Assembly (NCBI GenBank): GCA_025331565.1
Contig: JAFREQ010000030.1
Coordinates: 8,306,501 to 8,370,500 of the forward strand
Length of the DNA: 64,000 nucleotides
Reading direction: 5' to 3'
From: Holacanthus passer
Lineage: Eukaryota; Chordata; Actinopteri; Pomacanthidae
The translations under genes and the position numbers were made by a program. Shown here one piece after another: positions 12,314-27,300 of this stretch (the stretch's first letter is position 1; each line of letters begins with the position of its first letter). A model generated the notes under the pieces. The model saw nothing but the letters and a program-made list of their open reading frames with translations. It was not told where the DNA came from and made no database searches.

Positions 12314-15300
12314 GTGGGCATACTGATGTTGTTCCCCACTTGTTGCTGTATGTAGGTAGGCCAAAATATTACAAATTGAAAACAAAGTAAAAAATATATT
12401 TCAAGGTCCAAGGCTCACGTGAGTCATCCTTTCTGCTGTATTTGTCACATGTAGTTCATGTTGTGTTATGAGGTCTCTAAATACAAATGCAGGCTACGAT
12501 GTATATACACTTACATGAAAGTGGACCACATGGACTCATGTATTTGGGCCAGAAAGGATGGTGTACACCAACCACTGATTGTGCCTTTGCAACAATGTAC
12601 TTTAAACAGTGTTTAAACAGTGGCCACACAGCATACACTGATAATGTAGACTCACTATGGGGTCTCAGGGTTTGAAGGGGTTAACAGCTACTACATTATA
12701 CTGAACCTGTGCATGGTCTTAAAGAAGTTTTTGGTGCTAATTGCTGCAATGTACACACAATTACAGACCATGATCATACAAAATTATGAATGGAATTCTT
12801 CTGCACATACTGTATTCCTGAGCCCTGGTGGTGGTTAAGATTCGGCGCTCTCACCACCACAACCCAAGTTCAATTCCCGGCCAGGGTGTTGCCGTCTCAT
12901 GAGGGGCAGCCGATATGGAAATTTCCCCATTGTGGGACTAATAAAGGAATTAAAATTAAAAATTAAATGGTTACTAATGGGCACTGGGAAGATAATGTGT
13001 GAGTTTATTAAAGAAAAGAATGTAAATAATGATGGAAAACAATAATAACAAGTCTCTGACAGACTTTATGTTTTTCTGTGTGTCCTCAGGCTCTCTGGCA
13101 TCAGGTCCAAGCTCCTATGAAGTGGCCTCTCCAGCCTCTCAAGAGCTCTATGTGTTTGATGCAAATGGGACTCACCAGTTCACTATGTCTCTGGTCACTG
13201 GAGACTATAAATACAACTTCAGCTACAGGTTAGTGTGTGTGGGAATGAACACAAATTTGCCTTGAAAAAATAAGTATTTGAGTCATAATTAAAGATGACT
13301 GAATATGCAACACATCACTTCCAAATTTTCACTTATTTTCCTCCCTCCATTCCTTCACTCTTAGCAATGAGGAGGATGTAACTGCAGTGACAGACAGCAG
13401 CGGCAACACCCTCCGTATCCGTAGAGATACCAACAGGATGCCTGTACGTGTGGTTGCCCCTGACAATCAGGTGAGATGAGCAAGTCTTTTGCAGTGCCAC
13501 AGAACTTAACTTGACAGAATAAACTTTTATATGCAGGAATTTGTTAGCAAGAGGTTCTACCAATTTGGGTTTTTGAAGGCCAATTATTTGTCAAAAGAAT
13601 TCAGGTGTTTTTTTAATCACATTTTTAGCCATAGTAAGATTTTGATTTGAGAGGCGAGAACTTAGGGATCCTGTTTTTTTTAATTAAAGGTACATGGCAG
13701 AGGGTGAAAGGAAAAATGTAATATGCAAGTTATCAAAATAACTGATAAAAAGTGCATTCAGCTAGCTAATATACTAGAAACCCTGCTTGACTGTGGTGTG
13801 TGTTTTTGCCTGTGTATAGGTCATCTGGCTGACTATCGGGACGAACGGAGGCCTGAAGACTCTCACGGCTCAGGGTCAGGAACTGGTCTTGTTTAGTTAC
13901 CATGGCAACAGTGGCTTGCTGGCTACCAAGAGCATCCAAATAGGCTGGACTACCTTCTATGAGTGAGCAGTATTATTGTGTTTATGTTTGAGTACATGTC
14001 TGCACTGCTGATGCTGATGGATGGACGGTTGGATGTTTTTTGTGTGTGTGTGAGTGTGTTATGTAGATTCAGGTATTTTTTTACAGGTACCTATAAAGCA
14101 CATTAGCGTAATGGCAACTAACGTGCCTTTATTCCTCCCTCCCTGCGTCCCGTTCTTGTAGCTATGACAGTGAGGGTCGTCTGACTAATGTGACCTTCCC
14201 CACCGGCGTGGTGACCAATCTCCACGGTGACATGTCGTCAGGGGCTGTTGCTGTGGACATTGAGACGTCAGGGAGGGATGAGGACGTGTCCATAACAACC
14301 AACTTGTCATCAATAGACTCCTTCTACACTCTGGTGCAGGGTAAGGTGCTTACATAAGCATGAATGTGTGCACGTGTGTGTGCATATGCGCATATGTGAG
14401 TATGCATGTGACAGAATAAGGAAAACTGTTTGTAAGAGCAGGTGTGTTGTGACGAAGTGCATTTTTAACACAAATCATACTGGATAATATTATCCCAGTT
14501 GAAACAAGGACTGTGTGTTCACTTTTCAATGGAAATCAGTGCCTGCTTGTAACTTAAATTGCTCACAGTGATCTCACAGGCAGCTGTGATTCAAGCAAAA
14601 CTTTCACAGATGGAAAGAAATTAGGGAACTTAGAAAGATTATCCTTCCAAAACTTTTTTTTACCTGTCCTTAGGTCGTAAACAGAGAGAAAACAATCCAT
14701 TAATTTTTTTCATACAAGAAAATTGACTCTGTTTACAGATGGAATATTTTGTCTCCAGAGATTTCAACCACCCACATTCTATCATAATGTAACATTTGTC
14801 ATGAGAGGGATGAACATACTGGATCTTGCACAAACATCCCTGGTGTGTACCACGTGAGGGCCACCCCCACCTCGGCTAGTCAGGCCACTTCTGTTATGCT
14901 AAACCTAACATACAGAACACTCATCAGACACTCCAAACTGCTTCTGTAACAGGCAAAACCCTGGCCACCAGGAGCCATCTCTGCCCCTCAAGACTGTTTT
15001 GAATACACAGACTGGCACATATTTAGGGAGGCTGCAACCAATGGCAACTTCACCAACTTGGAGGAGTACATGGCATCAGTGATTTGCTAGATCAGCAAGT
15101 ACGCTGATGATGTCACTGTCTCCAAGACCATTACTACAGGACCAACATCGTCCCCATGCCAAAGAAATCTTCAGTGTCCTGCCTCAATGACTACCATCCT
15201 GTTGCACTCACGCCTATCATGAAGTTCTTTGAGAGGCTCGTCATCAGCAACATATAGGCTCTGCTGCATGCCTCACTGGCCCCACTGTAGTTCACGTATT

Positions 15301-18300
15301 GTCCTAACTGCTCAACAGATGATGCTATCGCTGTCACCCTCCATCTGACCCTAACCCGCCTGGACAAGAACACATCTGACTTCAGCTCAGCTTTTAACAC
15401 AATCATCCCGCAGCACCTGATTGGGCCTGAACATTTCCCTATGCAATTGGATCCTGGACTTCCTGACTGGAAGACCTCAGTCAATCTGGATTGGGAGCAG
15501 CATCTCCAAAACTACCACACTGAGCATTTGGGGCCCCCAGGGCTGTGTGCTCAGTTCACTGCTGTTCACTCTGTACAGCAATGCGCAGCTTGGATCACAT
15601 CATCAACTTTGCTGATGACACAAACATGGACAACATAAAAGAGATGGCTGTTGACTTCAGGAAAGCATGGAGCGACAACTCTCCCTTAAAAATCGATGTC
15701 CAAGAGCACCAAATTCCTTGGTGTTCACCTGGCAGAGAACCTCACCTGGACCTGGGGCTTCATAGCCAAGAAAGCCCAACAGTGTCTCTACCTTCTGCAA
15801 AGGTTGAGAAAAACCCATCTCCCACTCCCTCAATCTCACCATATTCTACAAAGGGACTACTGAGAGCAGCCTCAGCTAGTGAATAAGTGCCTGATTTGGA
15901 AATTGCATCATTTCCAATTGCAAGAGACTTCCTTCACCCACCTGTTATCTTGCAAAAGATGCCAATGGTGGTTATGTTTACATTAATAGTTATATTTACA
16001 TTGACAGCACCTTATGTTTACTATTACATGCATTTTTAACTGTTATATTGACCCGTCTTTTGTAATTTTGCACAGCATTGCAATTCTAGTTGAGTCTGTG
16101 TACTGAGGCTAGATATACACTGACAATAAGTGCCTGCAGCTCTATGCAACTGAGAAAAATGAATGATTTTTTTTTTTAGTGCTTAAAATGCTTAAAAGCC
16201 ATTTTCAAGTCTCTTGATTTTCACTTTGAAAAGTATTTCCTTTCACCTGATTTGTTTTCCTGTGCTTTGTGTCAAACAAACAAGTAAATCACACCAGCAC
16301 CCTGTGTTACAGTTGATAGTGACAGCTGTTGAAAGATTTCTGTCTTCATTTGAGACCTTTTAAGAATAGATTTGAGATGAGGAAGTGAGTTATGGATTTA
16401 TCTGTAAATGCATCCCCACTGACAGTTCTAGATATGAGGAGAACTGCAAACGCAAAAAAATGCTAGTTTCACCATCCACATCATAATTGATTTGAGACAT
16501 TTGGCCTAAACAGTGAGGGAAAGCAATAATTTAACACTGATGCCCTTGTTAAATCTGAACTAATGAGCCGGTTCAAGTGAAGCCTCGAGCAGGCAGCAGT
16601 GATTTGTTTCAGAGTGAGCTACATGTGCCCAGAGTGTGAAGGAAAACATAGTAGAATCTCTCTCAGCAGAGCAGTATTGATTAGAATGTAATAAGTTATT
16701 CAAAGCCATCAACAAGTGTAGCATTCCTCTCCATCAATTCATGTACATTATTTATCGTTTCACCTCCTCACTATCATCTAAACTGCACAGTGTGTCAGTG
16801 GGAGAGTGGTTGAAGTAATGTGAAATTGCATTAGGTGTAGGCGCAGCCCAGAAATGGTGAACAAGCTAATATAATTGCTGTATTTTGTCATTTGTTGTTG
16901 TTATGAAAGCTATGGAGCATGTTGATAATGCATAACTTGACAATGATGCTCTACAAGGACAAATACAGTAAATGTTTACAGTACAATGTTTTATCATTGG
17001 GCTGGTTCATAAGCCTTGTGTGCTGTCTCTCCCCATTTATAATATATTGTACAGAGCTTACTTTTGTGCTGTAAAATTGATGTGGGTGGGTGGGAGTTAA
17101 GAATCAGCTCTACCAAGTACATCCTTACCACAATATTAAGCCAACACATACAGTCACTATCAAAAATAACACTGTGGTCAACGTTTGCAGGAAATACATT
17201 TTAACCAGATTTGAATTGTTTTTCTGTCTTTCTCTCATATAGACCAGCTACGTAACAGCTACCAGGTGGGTAATGACCATTCACTGAGGGTGATCTATGC
17301 CAATGGGATGGACACACACTATCAGACAGAGCCCCATATACTAGCAGGTATGCAGTTTTGAGCACATTACCCTGAACGTATAATTTGGACTAATCAGAGG
17401 TTTTATTAGTTGAAATCAAAATGAATCTTTTTCACGCTGTGCAGTATGTGTATGAGTTATAAATTATTATTGCTCAGTACTAGATTTCCATGTAAATGGT
17501 TTTCAGCCAAGAGTTTTTGTGTTGTATGCTGTGCCAGAGGACTTTTTCTCTGAGATACCAATACGACTTCTTGCAGGTAAACCCACACGACTAATGGGCT
17601 TATTTGTGAAAAGGATCATTGTGGGTATCAATGTCAGTGTCATGTTTTCAGTTGTTCTCCTCCGGTGTAAGCCACTGCTTGTCCAGCTGTAATAATACAG
17701 TATTTTCAGCAGTTTGATTTGACACATTAGAAGTTGGTCTTCACTGTGGGTGTCAGAAAATATCACAATAATGACACAAAATATCACATTTTAATGCCTT
17801 TGATCTGATTATGGAAGGATAGGGTAGTCACTTCTGTAAATGATCAAAATCCACACTGGAATGTGGAGCAGATTACAAATGTGACACATAGCAGATGCCA
17901 TGTGTGTCAACAGCACATATTGATTTACTGCTTTGTTTGACTCTGCATATTCTGGGTTAGACTTTTTCACCATGAAGTATTAAAGTTATTTATGTTTTAT
18001 CCATTTCTAGGTGCTGCTAACCCAACTGTAGCCCGACGCAACATGACTCTGCCAGGGGAGAATGGCCAGAACCTGGTGGAGTGGAGATTCAGGAAAGAAC
18101 AAACACGAGGAAAGGTCATCGTCTTCGGGAGAAAGCTCAGGGTGAGTGCTCTCCAGCTGAAGCTTTCCACAAACAGAGAACAAGAGAAAGCTTTGTTACT
18201 CACATGTGTTATTTCTAAACTCAAAGAGAAACTAGGATTAAACAGACATTCATGTTCTTTAATAAAAATGGGATTTGGCTCAGCCCATGTGGTCCAATGG

Positions 18301-21300
18301 ATTGAGACCAATTTATTACAATAAATTGGTCATCACAAAATTATTTTAGAATTCCACTCATGTGGGGTACACTCTTGACAGGTCACCAGTTTATCACAGG
18401 GTGCATAGACATTCACACCTACTTGCAATTCACCTGCATGTTTTTGGACTGTTGGAAAGAGAGAGATGCGGGTAGAACATAAGTGCACTGCACACCAAGA
18501 GACCTCAGCTGGCCATTAGAGGTAAATCCAGCACCACCTTGCAATGAAGTAACAAACCACTTAGTCATGTCACTCTTTTGTCATTTTGTCCCCCTCTGCG
18601 AGCAGCGCAATGTGGGTTGCAGAGGGGTTTCTGTTTCTGTCTATAATGCCTGACCCTAACCCCATTCGAGTTTTGTGTCTGTTGTTCTTAAAAGCTATTA
18701 GGACAGAAGGAAGGGACAGTGATTTTTCTGCAGTGCTTGAATATTACATGAAGTGCTCTCTAACTAGCCCAGTCTAATAGGAGGAGTGTGCAGTCATGTG
18801 GCCTCTGGAGAGTTTGATCCACACAGTGATGCCATTCTCAGCATGGTCCAGTAAACCCTAATGAACGTAACAGCATGTCCACTAGAGGCAATGGGGAGTG
18901 TTGAACTGTCAGCTAGCACCAAGATGTGTAGATGTGGTTTTGTCAATGGTTTTGGTGTGCAAAGGTGAACATGAATACAGTGTGTATACTGTGTATGTGA
19001 GCTACTTGTTTATGATTCATGTGTATATGAGAATTTGTCTTCGCTAACACAATGATGTTGTGGCCCAGTGATGAAGTGGGCAATTTAAACTGTTAATAAT
19101 GATAGCGTGATTGTGGGGCTGGATGAACAATGAACTTTGATCCATCCTTTCTTCTAAATGTTAATATTCATTATTGGGTTTATATGGTGTGCTATTCTTG
19201 CTGACGAATGTGCATTGTGCCCAAAATGCCAGATAAAACTGCATGTTTAAGTAGCTTGTTGATATAATTGTTGATGAAATAATGAAAACATCTACTGTCA
19301 GACACAAAATGTCAGTGCTGGTTAAGTTTTATGTGATGTGATAATATCTAGATGTATTTCTTTATCATGTACTTTCAATGTTTTTAACTTTCATTGTCAT
19401 TTCTGTCAATAATATTTGGATAAGAGATAGTGATCTCAGAGGATGCAACTCAAGATTCCTTGGCGCCCATTCCATGCTACATATATGATGTTTGTCTTAC
19501 AGTTTTATAATGTTGTAAGAGCATCATATCAACCAGGCTGATAGGTACCACATCAAATCATTGAATCTTTTCATAAATCAGAATTTCTAATATCATGAAT
19601 AATATTTAAATGATTGAATAAAAAAGTGTCTCCATACATGCACACATGTCTATGTACCTTTTAATTTCAGATCCAACCCCATAGATCCAAGTCCTAACCC
19701 TAAAATTAGACATTCACAGTGAAAACTGGGCAGTGTGACCTCATTTTTGAAAAAGTCTTAACTCTGAAGGTCAGTTACTTAAATTGCTTCTTACAAAGAT
19801 GGAAGTGCAAGTACATACACATATGAGATTGCACAATGGGGACAGTATAAGAAAAAAAATCCAAGCTGCAAATGGGCCAGAAACTGATATATTGGCATAA
19901 AGAACATAAGGCCAGCGACCTTGGGAAATAAAGGACATGAATGAAAGAGTCAAACCTTTACACAAAATCAACCAATAGTTCAGGGGCTTGTCCCTCTCAC
20001 TTACAAACAGCAAGGACCCAGTAAAAGACTGCAGTGAGGAAAAACTCATATTGTATTGAAATTGGCTTGAGATTGGGTTGATGGCCCTGTCTGGGGTGTA
20101 TTACCCCAGATATGTTTCTAGCAGCACCTCTCTATACTATGTTGTTAGGTAAATGTACTTCCTATCTAGGTTGACTCAGCCTAGACTGTAAGTACACTTA
20201 TCTAACTAGCTTATGCAAAGGGAAGACTGGACTATCAGAGAGTCCTATTTGGCGTTACATTAAAGTAAAAGTCACAATTTGCTTGGACAATGATTTGTTT
20301 CCCCTGATATGGTGTAGCTCACACTCCGCATGGCCTTTGACTGTTATCCCGATGGTCTTGTTTTTCATCCAGCTGGCTACTAGCCACCATCCCAATGTCC
20401 TCCTTCTCTGCTCCCTTTATTCACCTCGCTTCATTCAACTGGTGCTAATTTACAAATGAATGAGTAGCTGAATGAAAAGATTAGAAAAATTACTCTTGAA
20501 AATTTTCCAGCAAGACTCTCTCTTTAATGAAATAGGTCTGTAAAACAATTGACTGGCTAAATCTTAGTATTTCCCCTGGCTTCAAGGACCCATAAGACAA
20601 GTTTAGTGTTAAACCTGGGTTAGCTGTCTTCGTAAATTGGCGTTTGAACAAATACCAAGTCATTTGGAAAGCAATAAAGAGTGGCTAGCTGGCTTTGTGA
20701 TGATACAGTGTTTTATGGGTCTTGGATCAGAAGTTTGTTTTAATTCACTGGCAGGGTTACACATGTTGAATTGAACAGCCAAGAATTAAACACCTGGGCT
20801 TATTTATTGTTTGTTTGTTTAGCCAGGTTGCTAATCCTTATTTATGAAGCATTTTTTTAGGGGAGATCTAAGCCTGTATAATAACAAAATCAACAGTTGA
20901 TTGGTGGGTCTGGCTGTATGATTCCTTTAGTTTTTGGTAACCTGCACTAATTTCTGCTTGTACATAAAACACAAAAAAGTCTAATGGACAAATTTTACCG
21001 AACTGAGCATATTCATGCTCCCCAGAGAATCAACGTCTTCCATTTTGGACATTCCATGTGCTTTTCTCTAGCACCACACTCATATCTCACAATATAACTA
21101 TAACAGATTGCCATGGTTTGCACACTATAGTCATGCTCCCAGGAAGATAGACCCTTGGGTTTTCCTGATTTAATAACCTTTCCTCTAGTGCCACTTTCGG
21201 GACAAACTTAATTTAAATCCCACTACTGCTATGAGTCTTAAGAATCAAAGATGTGTTGTTTGAACGTATGCTTTTGTAAGTAGTGTTCAGACTTTGACTG

Positions 21301-24300
21301 GGCAATAGCAGGGTTTAAGCATAGTTGCATGTAATACAATCAGTTTTGGCTACTAAGCTTTTACGTTTCAGCTGATCAAAGATTTGTATGATCACAAGAG
21401 TTTCTTTATTCAATGGATATTCGTGTATCTCCCCCCTCCAGGTAAATGGTAGGAACTTGCTGTCTGTGGATTACGATCGTACGCTGCGAACGGAGAAAAT
21501 TTATGATGACCACAGGAAGTTCCTGCTGAAGATCATCTATGACACCCAAGGCCATCCAACACTCTGGGTTCCCAGCAGCAAGCTGCTGTCAGTAAATTTG
21601 ACATACTCCAGGTAAGCCATTTTTTACCAGGTTATTTATTATTTTAGGGTGTCCACCCACCAACTTCACTCAGCTGCAGGAAGCTGTAATATATACAATA
21701 AAGAGTAGATAGGCCAGTAACATAGGGCAGTGAAAGAAAATCCAGCAAAGTCTCAAAGTTAAAAAGGGATAATCTTAGTATTTCTACTTTATGTATGACT
21801 TTGGAAATCTAACAGCACTTGTTTGTACGCACTAAGGTACACTTGGAGACACTTATTGACCACAAACTGATTGTAGGTTGAGTTAGTTGTTAAGTTGTCC
21901 AACACCAAATTTCAGACAAAATAATAATAACAAGATAATAAAGCAAATATATGGACAAAACAAAAGGTCTATGTTGTGTTAAGACTCCTCGTGGCAGGAG
22001 CAAACTTTTGAGAAAAGTATAGTCCTGGGCCATGACCATTTTAATTTAAGAGACTATCTATCCTGAGGAGTGAGTTTTAACTCATAACCTTTTGGCATGG
22101 TGCCTCATTTGGGGAAATCTGGATTTTTCAAAACCCCTGTAGAACTGTGACAGCAGGAGCTGCTGGTGAGGACGTCAGAACTTTGGACTTCATCACATTG
22201 CACTTAAACATAGAATGGCTTTGAGAACAGATGTCTTTCTCAATAAAAATCTTGAAATCGCTGCTTAAATTCCGTAATCAGTGAAGTGGGTACAGTCACA
22301 TATTTGCCCATTATCAAAGACATGTTGGCCTTTGGGAAACTGGAGACCCACCCACCAGGCACTTTGTTAGGCATACCTGTACAGTCTAATGCAATTCAGA
22401 ACAGCTCTGCAACGAATTATACTTCTACAAAGCTTGTAAATTTTCAGTTTTTGTTCGTCAGAAAGGTGATAATACTTCATGTTTATTATGAGGTTATAGT
22501 GGTGGTTAAAGTGCGTTATATTAAAAGGTACAGTATTTTGAACATTGTGTCCACCCCAAGGGGGCAAAATATTAGAAACACTGTTGACTGGCAAAGCCTC
22601 TTTGGTATAGAAAAAGTATGTAGAGAATGTGCCCATAGTGACACCTATCGTTCACAAGCGGAACCAGCACCCAGCAGGCCAAATCTTATTTCTGATTGTC
22701 AGATAACTCAGGAGTCATCTAATTTAGGGTGTTAGTTAGGTGTCGCATATGTGCCTAGGTTGGCCATAGTTTGGACACCCCTGGTCTATACAGTAGGTTT
22801 GAAAATGCCCTGATACTGTCATAGGTCATCACCTGATGTCATATATGTCAATGTTGTATATGTTTTGGATTTGTATCAAACGTGTGACTTTCAAACAGCA
22901 TCTGAGACTGAAATAACACTTAAAATGAACTACAAGCTTGTGGCAATGATACAATGCCATACAGTGTTGTTAATGGCAGTGTAAGTTTAGTGACACTTTA
23001 ACTCAGTTTTTACCACAGTGTTACTTGAATATGACACATCCTGATATGAACCAGAGATCATCCTTCCACAGAGTTTTATATTTGCGTGCGTGTGTGTGTC
23101 CAGTACGGGACAGGTGACAGGCCTTCAGAGGGGCCCAACCACAGAGAGGTGGGAGTACGACAGTCAGGGAAGAATCATTTCCAGAGTCTTCGCTGATGGA
23201 AAGACGTGGAGCTACACTTACCTGGATAAGGTACAGGATGACACAAGAAAAGCCATATTCACACACACTTGCACACATCAGTGACTACAGTATCAACAGT
23301 ATACATTGTGTTTGACAGACTTTTAATATAGAGTAGATGTGTGCATGTCATCGTGTTGTCATTGTATCATCACTGTGTTAGTATCACTTTTCATGTATAT
23401 TCTATATATTTCATGAAGGACAAGACAAAAAAAGTCATCAATATTATTTTTAAAAAAGTAGTGCTGCATAACTCGTGGGTTGTTAGAGCATTCTTAATGA
23501 GAACCAAATGCCACACATGCATGTGCACAAACACATACACTCTCTCAAGGAGACACTGTGATAGAAATGCTGCTCAACTCTCCAGATAAATGCAATATAC
23601 GCAGGTCAATTCGACAGTACAGTCTACCTCCAGTAGAAAGAGGAGAGTAGATGAGAGGAGAGGAGGGGAATGAAACACAGCTTCCGAGTATAAATATATG
23701 TTTCTCCTCCATTCTGTGATAGTAGTTAGTAGTAGTGAGAGCTGGATTTACAGGTCGTGGACACAGAATAAAAGCCAAGTCAGTAGCCGCTCAGACTACT
23801 TTCAAATCGGTTTACAGTGGCAATGAATGGTAAAAGTAAGGAAAGGCAAAGTAGCATCTGTGAACTTGACTTGACCGACTTTGTTACTTGTGGAGAAGAG
23901 AGGAGATAAGCAATTGCGCATAAAGAGAGCCAGGAATGACGGTAAGGGAGTGATAGTGAGTATGAGAGACTTAAGAAGAGAGGAAGAAATAAATAGACAT
24001 AAATATGTTTTCAATTTGAATTTGCTTCTCTAATCAAGTGTGACAACAAGTTCAAGAGGAAAATATGTTCCAGACACATTGGAGTTAGAGAGGCCGAGGT
24101 ATACTAAGTGATATAGAATTAACTCATGTAGTATCTAGGTTAGAATGCCATTAGAGTTGAAGCCACTGGGTTTTTGATTCTATAGTTCGTGTTGAGACAT
24201 TTGGCAGTGTTCGAATGGGCAACCACCAGAAAAAGGGAGGAGATGAAGGAAAAGTATTGGCTTTTTTATATTACGACATTTTTATTTAAAATAGTTAGGG

Positions 24301-27300
24301 AATCAAGGATGACACCTTACAGTCATCCATCTGCTGCAGCCACTGCTGACCATCCCAGGATTGAACAGCTGATGAGCTGCTATGTAAAAATCAGCTGCAG
24401 AGAATTGGAGAAAATGTATGAGATACTGCACATATATGGAAGATGCTCTAATCTAGTTGTAGAGAGGCAGGCAGAAGGAGAAGCAACTGTTCCAAAAGTT
24501 TGTGTGAGGAGTGAAAAATAAGTACAAACCATCTCAGTAGACTGTCAATCAAGCAAATGCCCCTAAACATAGTTCTCTTTAATCCTTAATAATCTTTTTA
24601 AAGAAACAATGACCTAAACTTCAAACTTTGTTCGAGCATCAAAAGTCTGTTCTTGACCTTGGGATCAGTGTGTGTGACAAAATAGTGTCAAGTCAAAGGT
24701 CCACCATTTAAGTTAGATTTTGTGCACTGTTTGTGTGATTAGGGGATTTAGTTAGGCCACAGAAGAGTTCATGTTTGAATGGTCTGAAGCATGAAGACAA
24801 TACCTTTACGTGTGGCTGTGTGAACATATATATAATTATCACATGTGATAATAAGTGAAAGGTAATCTCATCAGTTGCCTCAATTTGTGCATTAAAAAGA
24901 GTTCAAATAGTAAAGGAATGGTAACAAATATGGTGGGGGGGGGATGTTAGGCAGTGACCTCATTTAGGATCCCATTGGAGGGTAGAAGCTCACCCTGAGC
25001 CTCTCTGTGCTGGCCTAAAACTTAACATTGGCCCTAAGCTGCTCCCTGGCAACAAAAACTAAATGGTGGTGGTAATGGCTTATAAAAGACACCCAGGAGA
25101 GCAAAATGTTGGTGTTTTCCCACATTTAAAGAGTTATCTTCCAGTCAAATAAGACTTGCTGTTATTCTATTTCTTATAGTTTAGATCTGCGTTCTCCTCA
25201 CATTTCAGATCATTTTCAACTGAGGGAGGTCGATGGCATGTTACGTTCTTTCCTTTGTTCTCCCCTCTCTCTAACAGTCCATGGTCTTGCTGCTGCACAG
25301 TCAGCACCAGTACATCTTTGACTATGACTCAGGGGACCGTCTTTCAGCGGTCACCATGCCCAGTGTGGCTCGACACACCATGCAGACCATCAGATCCATA
25401 GGATACTACAGGAACATCTACACCCCCCCAGAGAGCAACGCCTCTGTTACTGTGGACTTCTCTGAAGACGGACAGGTGTGTGAGTGTGTGCAAGCGTGTG
25501 TGTAAAAAGACTGCAATTCATATCACTTGATAGGCTTTTTAGTCTTCCTTTTTTATTTTTATAATTTTTTCTTACACAACGGCTTTTACATGGCACAAAA
25601 AACTAGAACTGTTAACTGCCTAACATGTAGTGCAAATCACCAAGTACTACAGGAAAGAGAACTAAACAATTCACTGACTCTATAAGTAAAGTAGTAGGCT
25701 GTGCAAAATTAGTGCAAAGTGAATGTGCAAAAGAACCCAAATGCGGTGCAAACAGATCAGAAACTACATGTAAACTACGACGTTGTGAGTCCTGAGTTTC
25801 CTCTGTCAGACTGAGCTGCAGAATTATACAGACATACAGCTGTTGGCAGGAAAGATTTCCTGTGTCTGTCCTTCTGACAGTGGAGCCTTTGTGTAATTTT
25901 TAATGCTATTTAAGCTAAACTGTTCATCTCCACTGCTTTTTTCTCTCCCTCCAGCTCCTCAGAGTTGCACATCTGGGCACTGGCCGCCGTATACTGTACA
26001 AATATCGCCGACAGGTATATGATTTTATGTTTTATGCAGTTATCTTAATTATAAAAAGAATTTATCATTAAGAATTGTCTCTGTCTGTAATTTATATTTC
26101 TATTTTTGTATGTTTATTTTCAAGCACATATATAGTTTTATCATTTCTTCTTTAATTATTACTCTTTTATTCAGATCAGTTAACCCACATTTAAATAGAC
26201 ATGTATTGCAAATAAATATGAATAATTTTTTTTTGCCCTATGATCCTAAATAGTATCATTGGATATACAGAGAACAGATGGAAAGAAGGTTGATTTTAGC
26301 ATCAAGGCTCTGTTTCGTGTAATTAAAGGCCATGGCAGGGAGAGATCAATACAGGCTGTACATGGGGAACCATGAAAAAGCAGACTCAGGTGGACCCTAG
26401 GGTGGTGTAGTAACAGCTGCAGCAGAAATAGACCACACAAGTCAAGGCAGTCATTGAAGTTAGCTGATGGTGTAGTTGATCCTGGATTAATATGATCTGA
26501 CAAAATCTGTTATTGTAAACATATACGGCACTGTTTTATTTGTGTCATTAGAACAAGCTTGCAGAGATCCTCTATGACTCAACGCGGGTCAGTTTCACAT
26601 ACGATGAGACGGCTGGCGTGCTAAAGACCGTCAACCTGCAGAGCGAAGGCTTCATATGCTCCATCCGGTATCGCCAGATCGGCCCACTGGTTGACCGGCA
26701 AATATTCCGCTTCAGTGAGGACGGGATGGTGAATGCAAGATTTGACTACACCTATGACAACAGCTTCAGAGTCACCAGCATGCAGGCTGTAATCAATGAG
26801 ACACCACTGCCAATTGATCTCTATCAGTTTGATGATATATCTGGAAAGGTGGAGCAGTTTGGGAAGTTTGGAGTCATCTATTATGATATCAATCAGGTAA
26901 GACAGGATTGGCTGCAGTGATTTAAATTGTGAAATTATGGATAATTAAGGAAAAACCCATATCCTGATAAGCTGGATCAGTTGTTAAAGTAGTGTGTAAG
27001 TGAACAAATAAGCTAATGTTAGATGTGTGTTTTGACATCACCCACAGCCCTCCACCTCCTGATTCATGTGCAAGTGAACCATAGCGACATCCCAGTGAAA
27101 ATCTTAATCATGTTAATTGTATCATTTTTAACTGAAATTTTTCACAGATGCACCTGGCATCAAGGGGTATTCATTGGGGTAAGAGATATGGCTAGAACAT
27201 CATATCACAACATTTTCTACATTACTGATGATATGACATATATGAAGTATTTGACAGCATTATGGATTATGCAAAAGACAAATGCAAAATGCATCCCTTG

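Larger units (their letters stand above)
12224..13089. other. tenm3 intron with CA repeat and SINE
   Basis: Starts almost directly with a long CA repeat (12254-12310), and a tRNA-derived SINE lies at 12822-12966. The cysteine/valine-rich open frames across the CA repeat are artefacts. Confidence 0.7.
21612..23103. other. tenm3 intron with repeats
   Basis: Contains two repeat-like segments (22345-22600 and 22762-22788) and no exon. Confidence 0.55.

Noticed and set aside
11995..12411. Minus-strand open frames rich in Val-Cys
   Set aside because: They are translations of the CA microsatellite over tenm3 exon j.
18586..18777. Plus-strand open frame after a repeat
   Set aside because: Short, without homology signal, in an intron.
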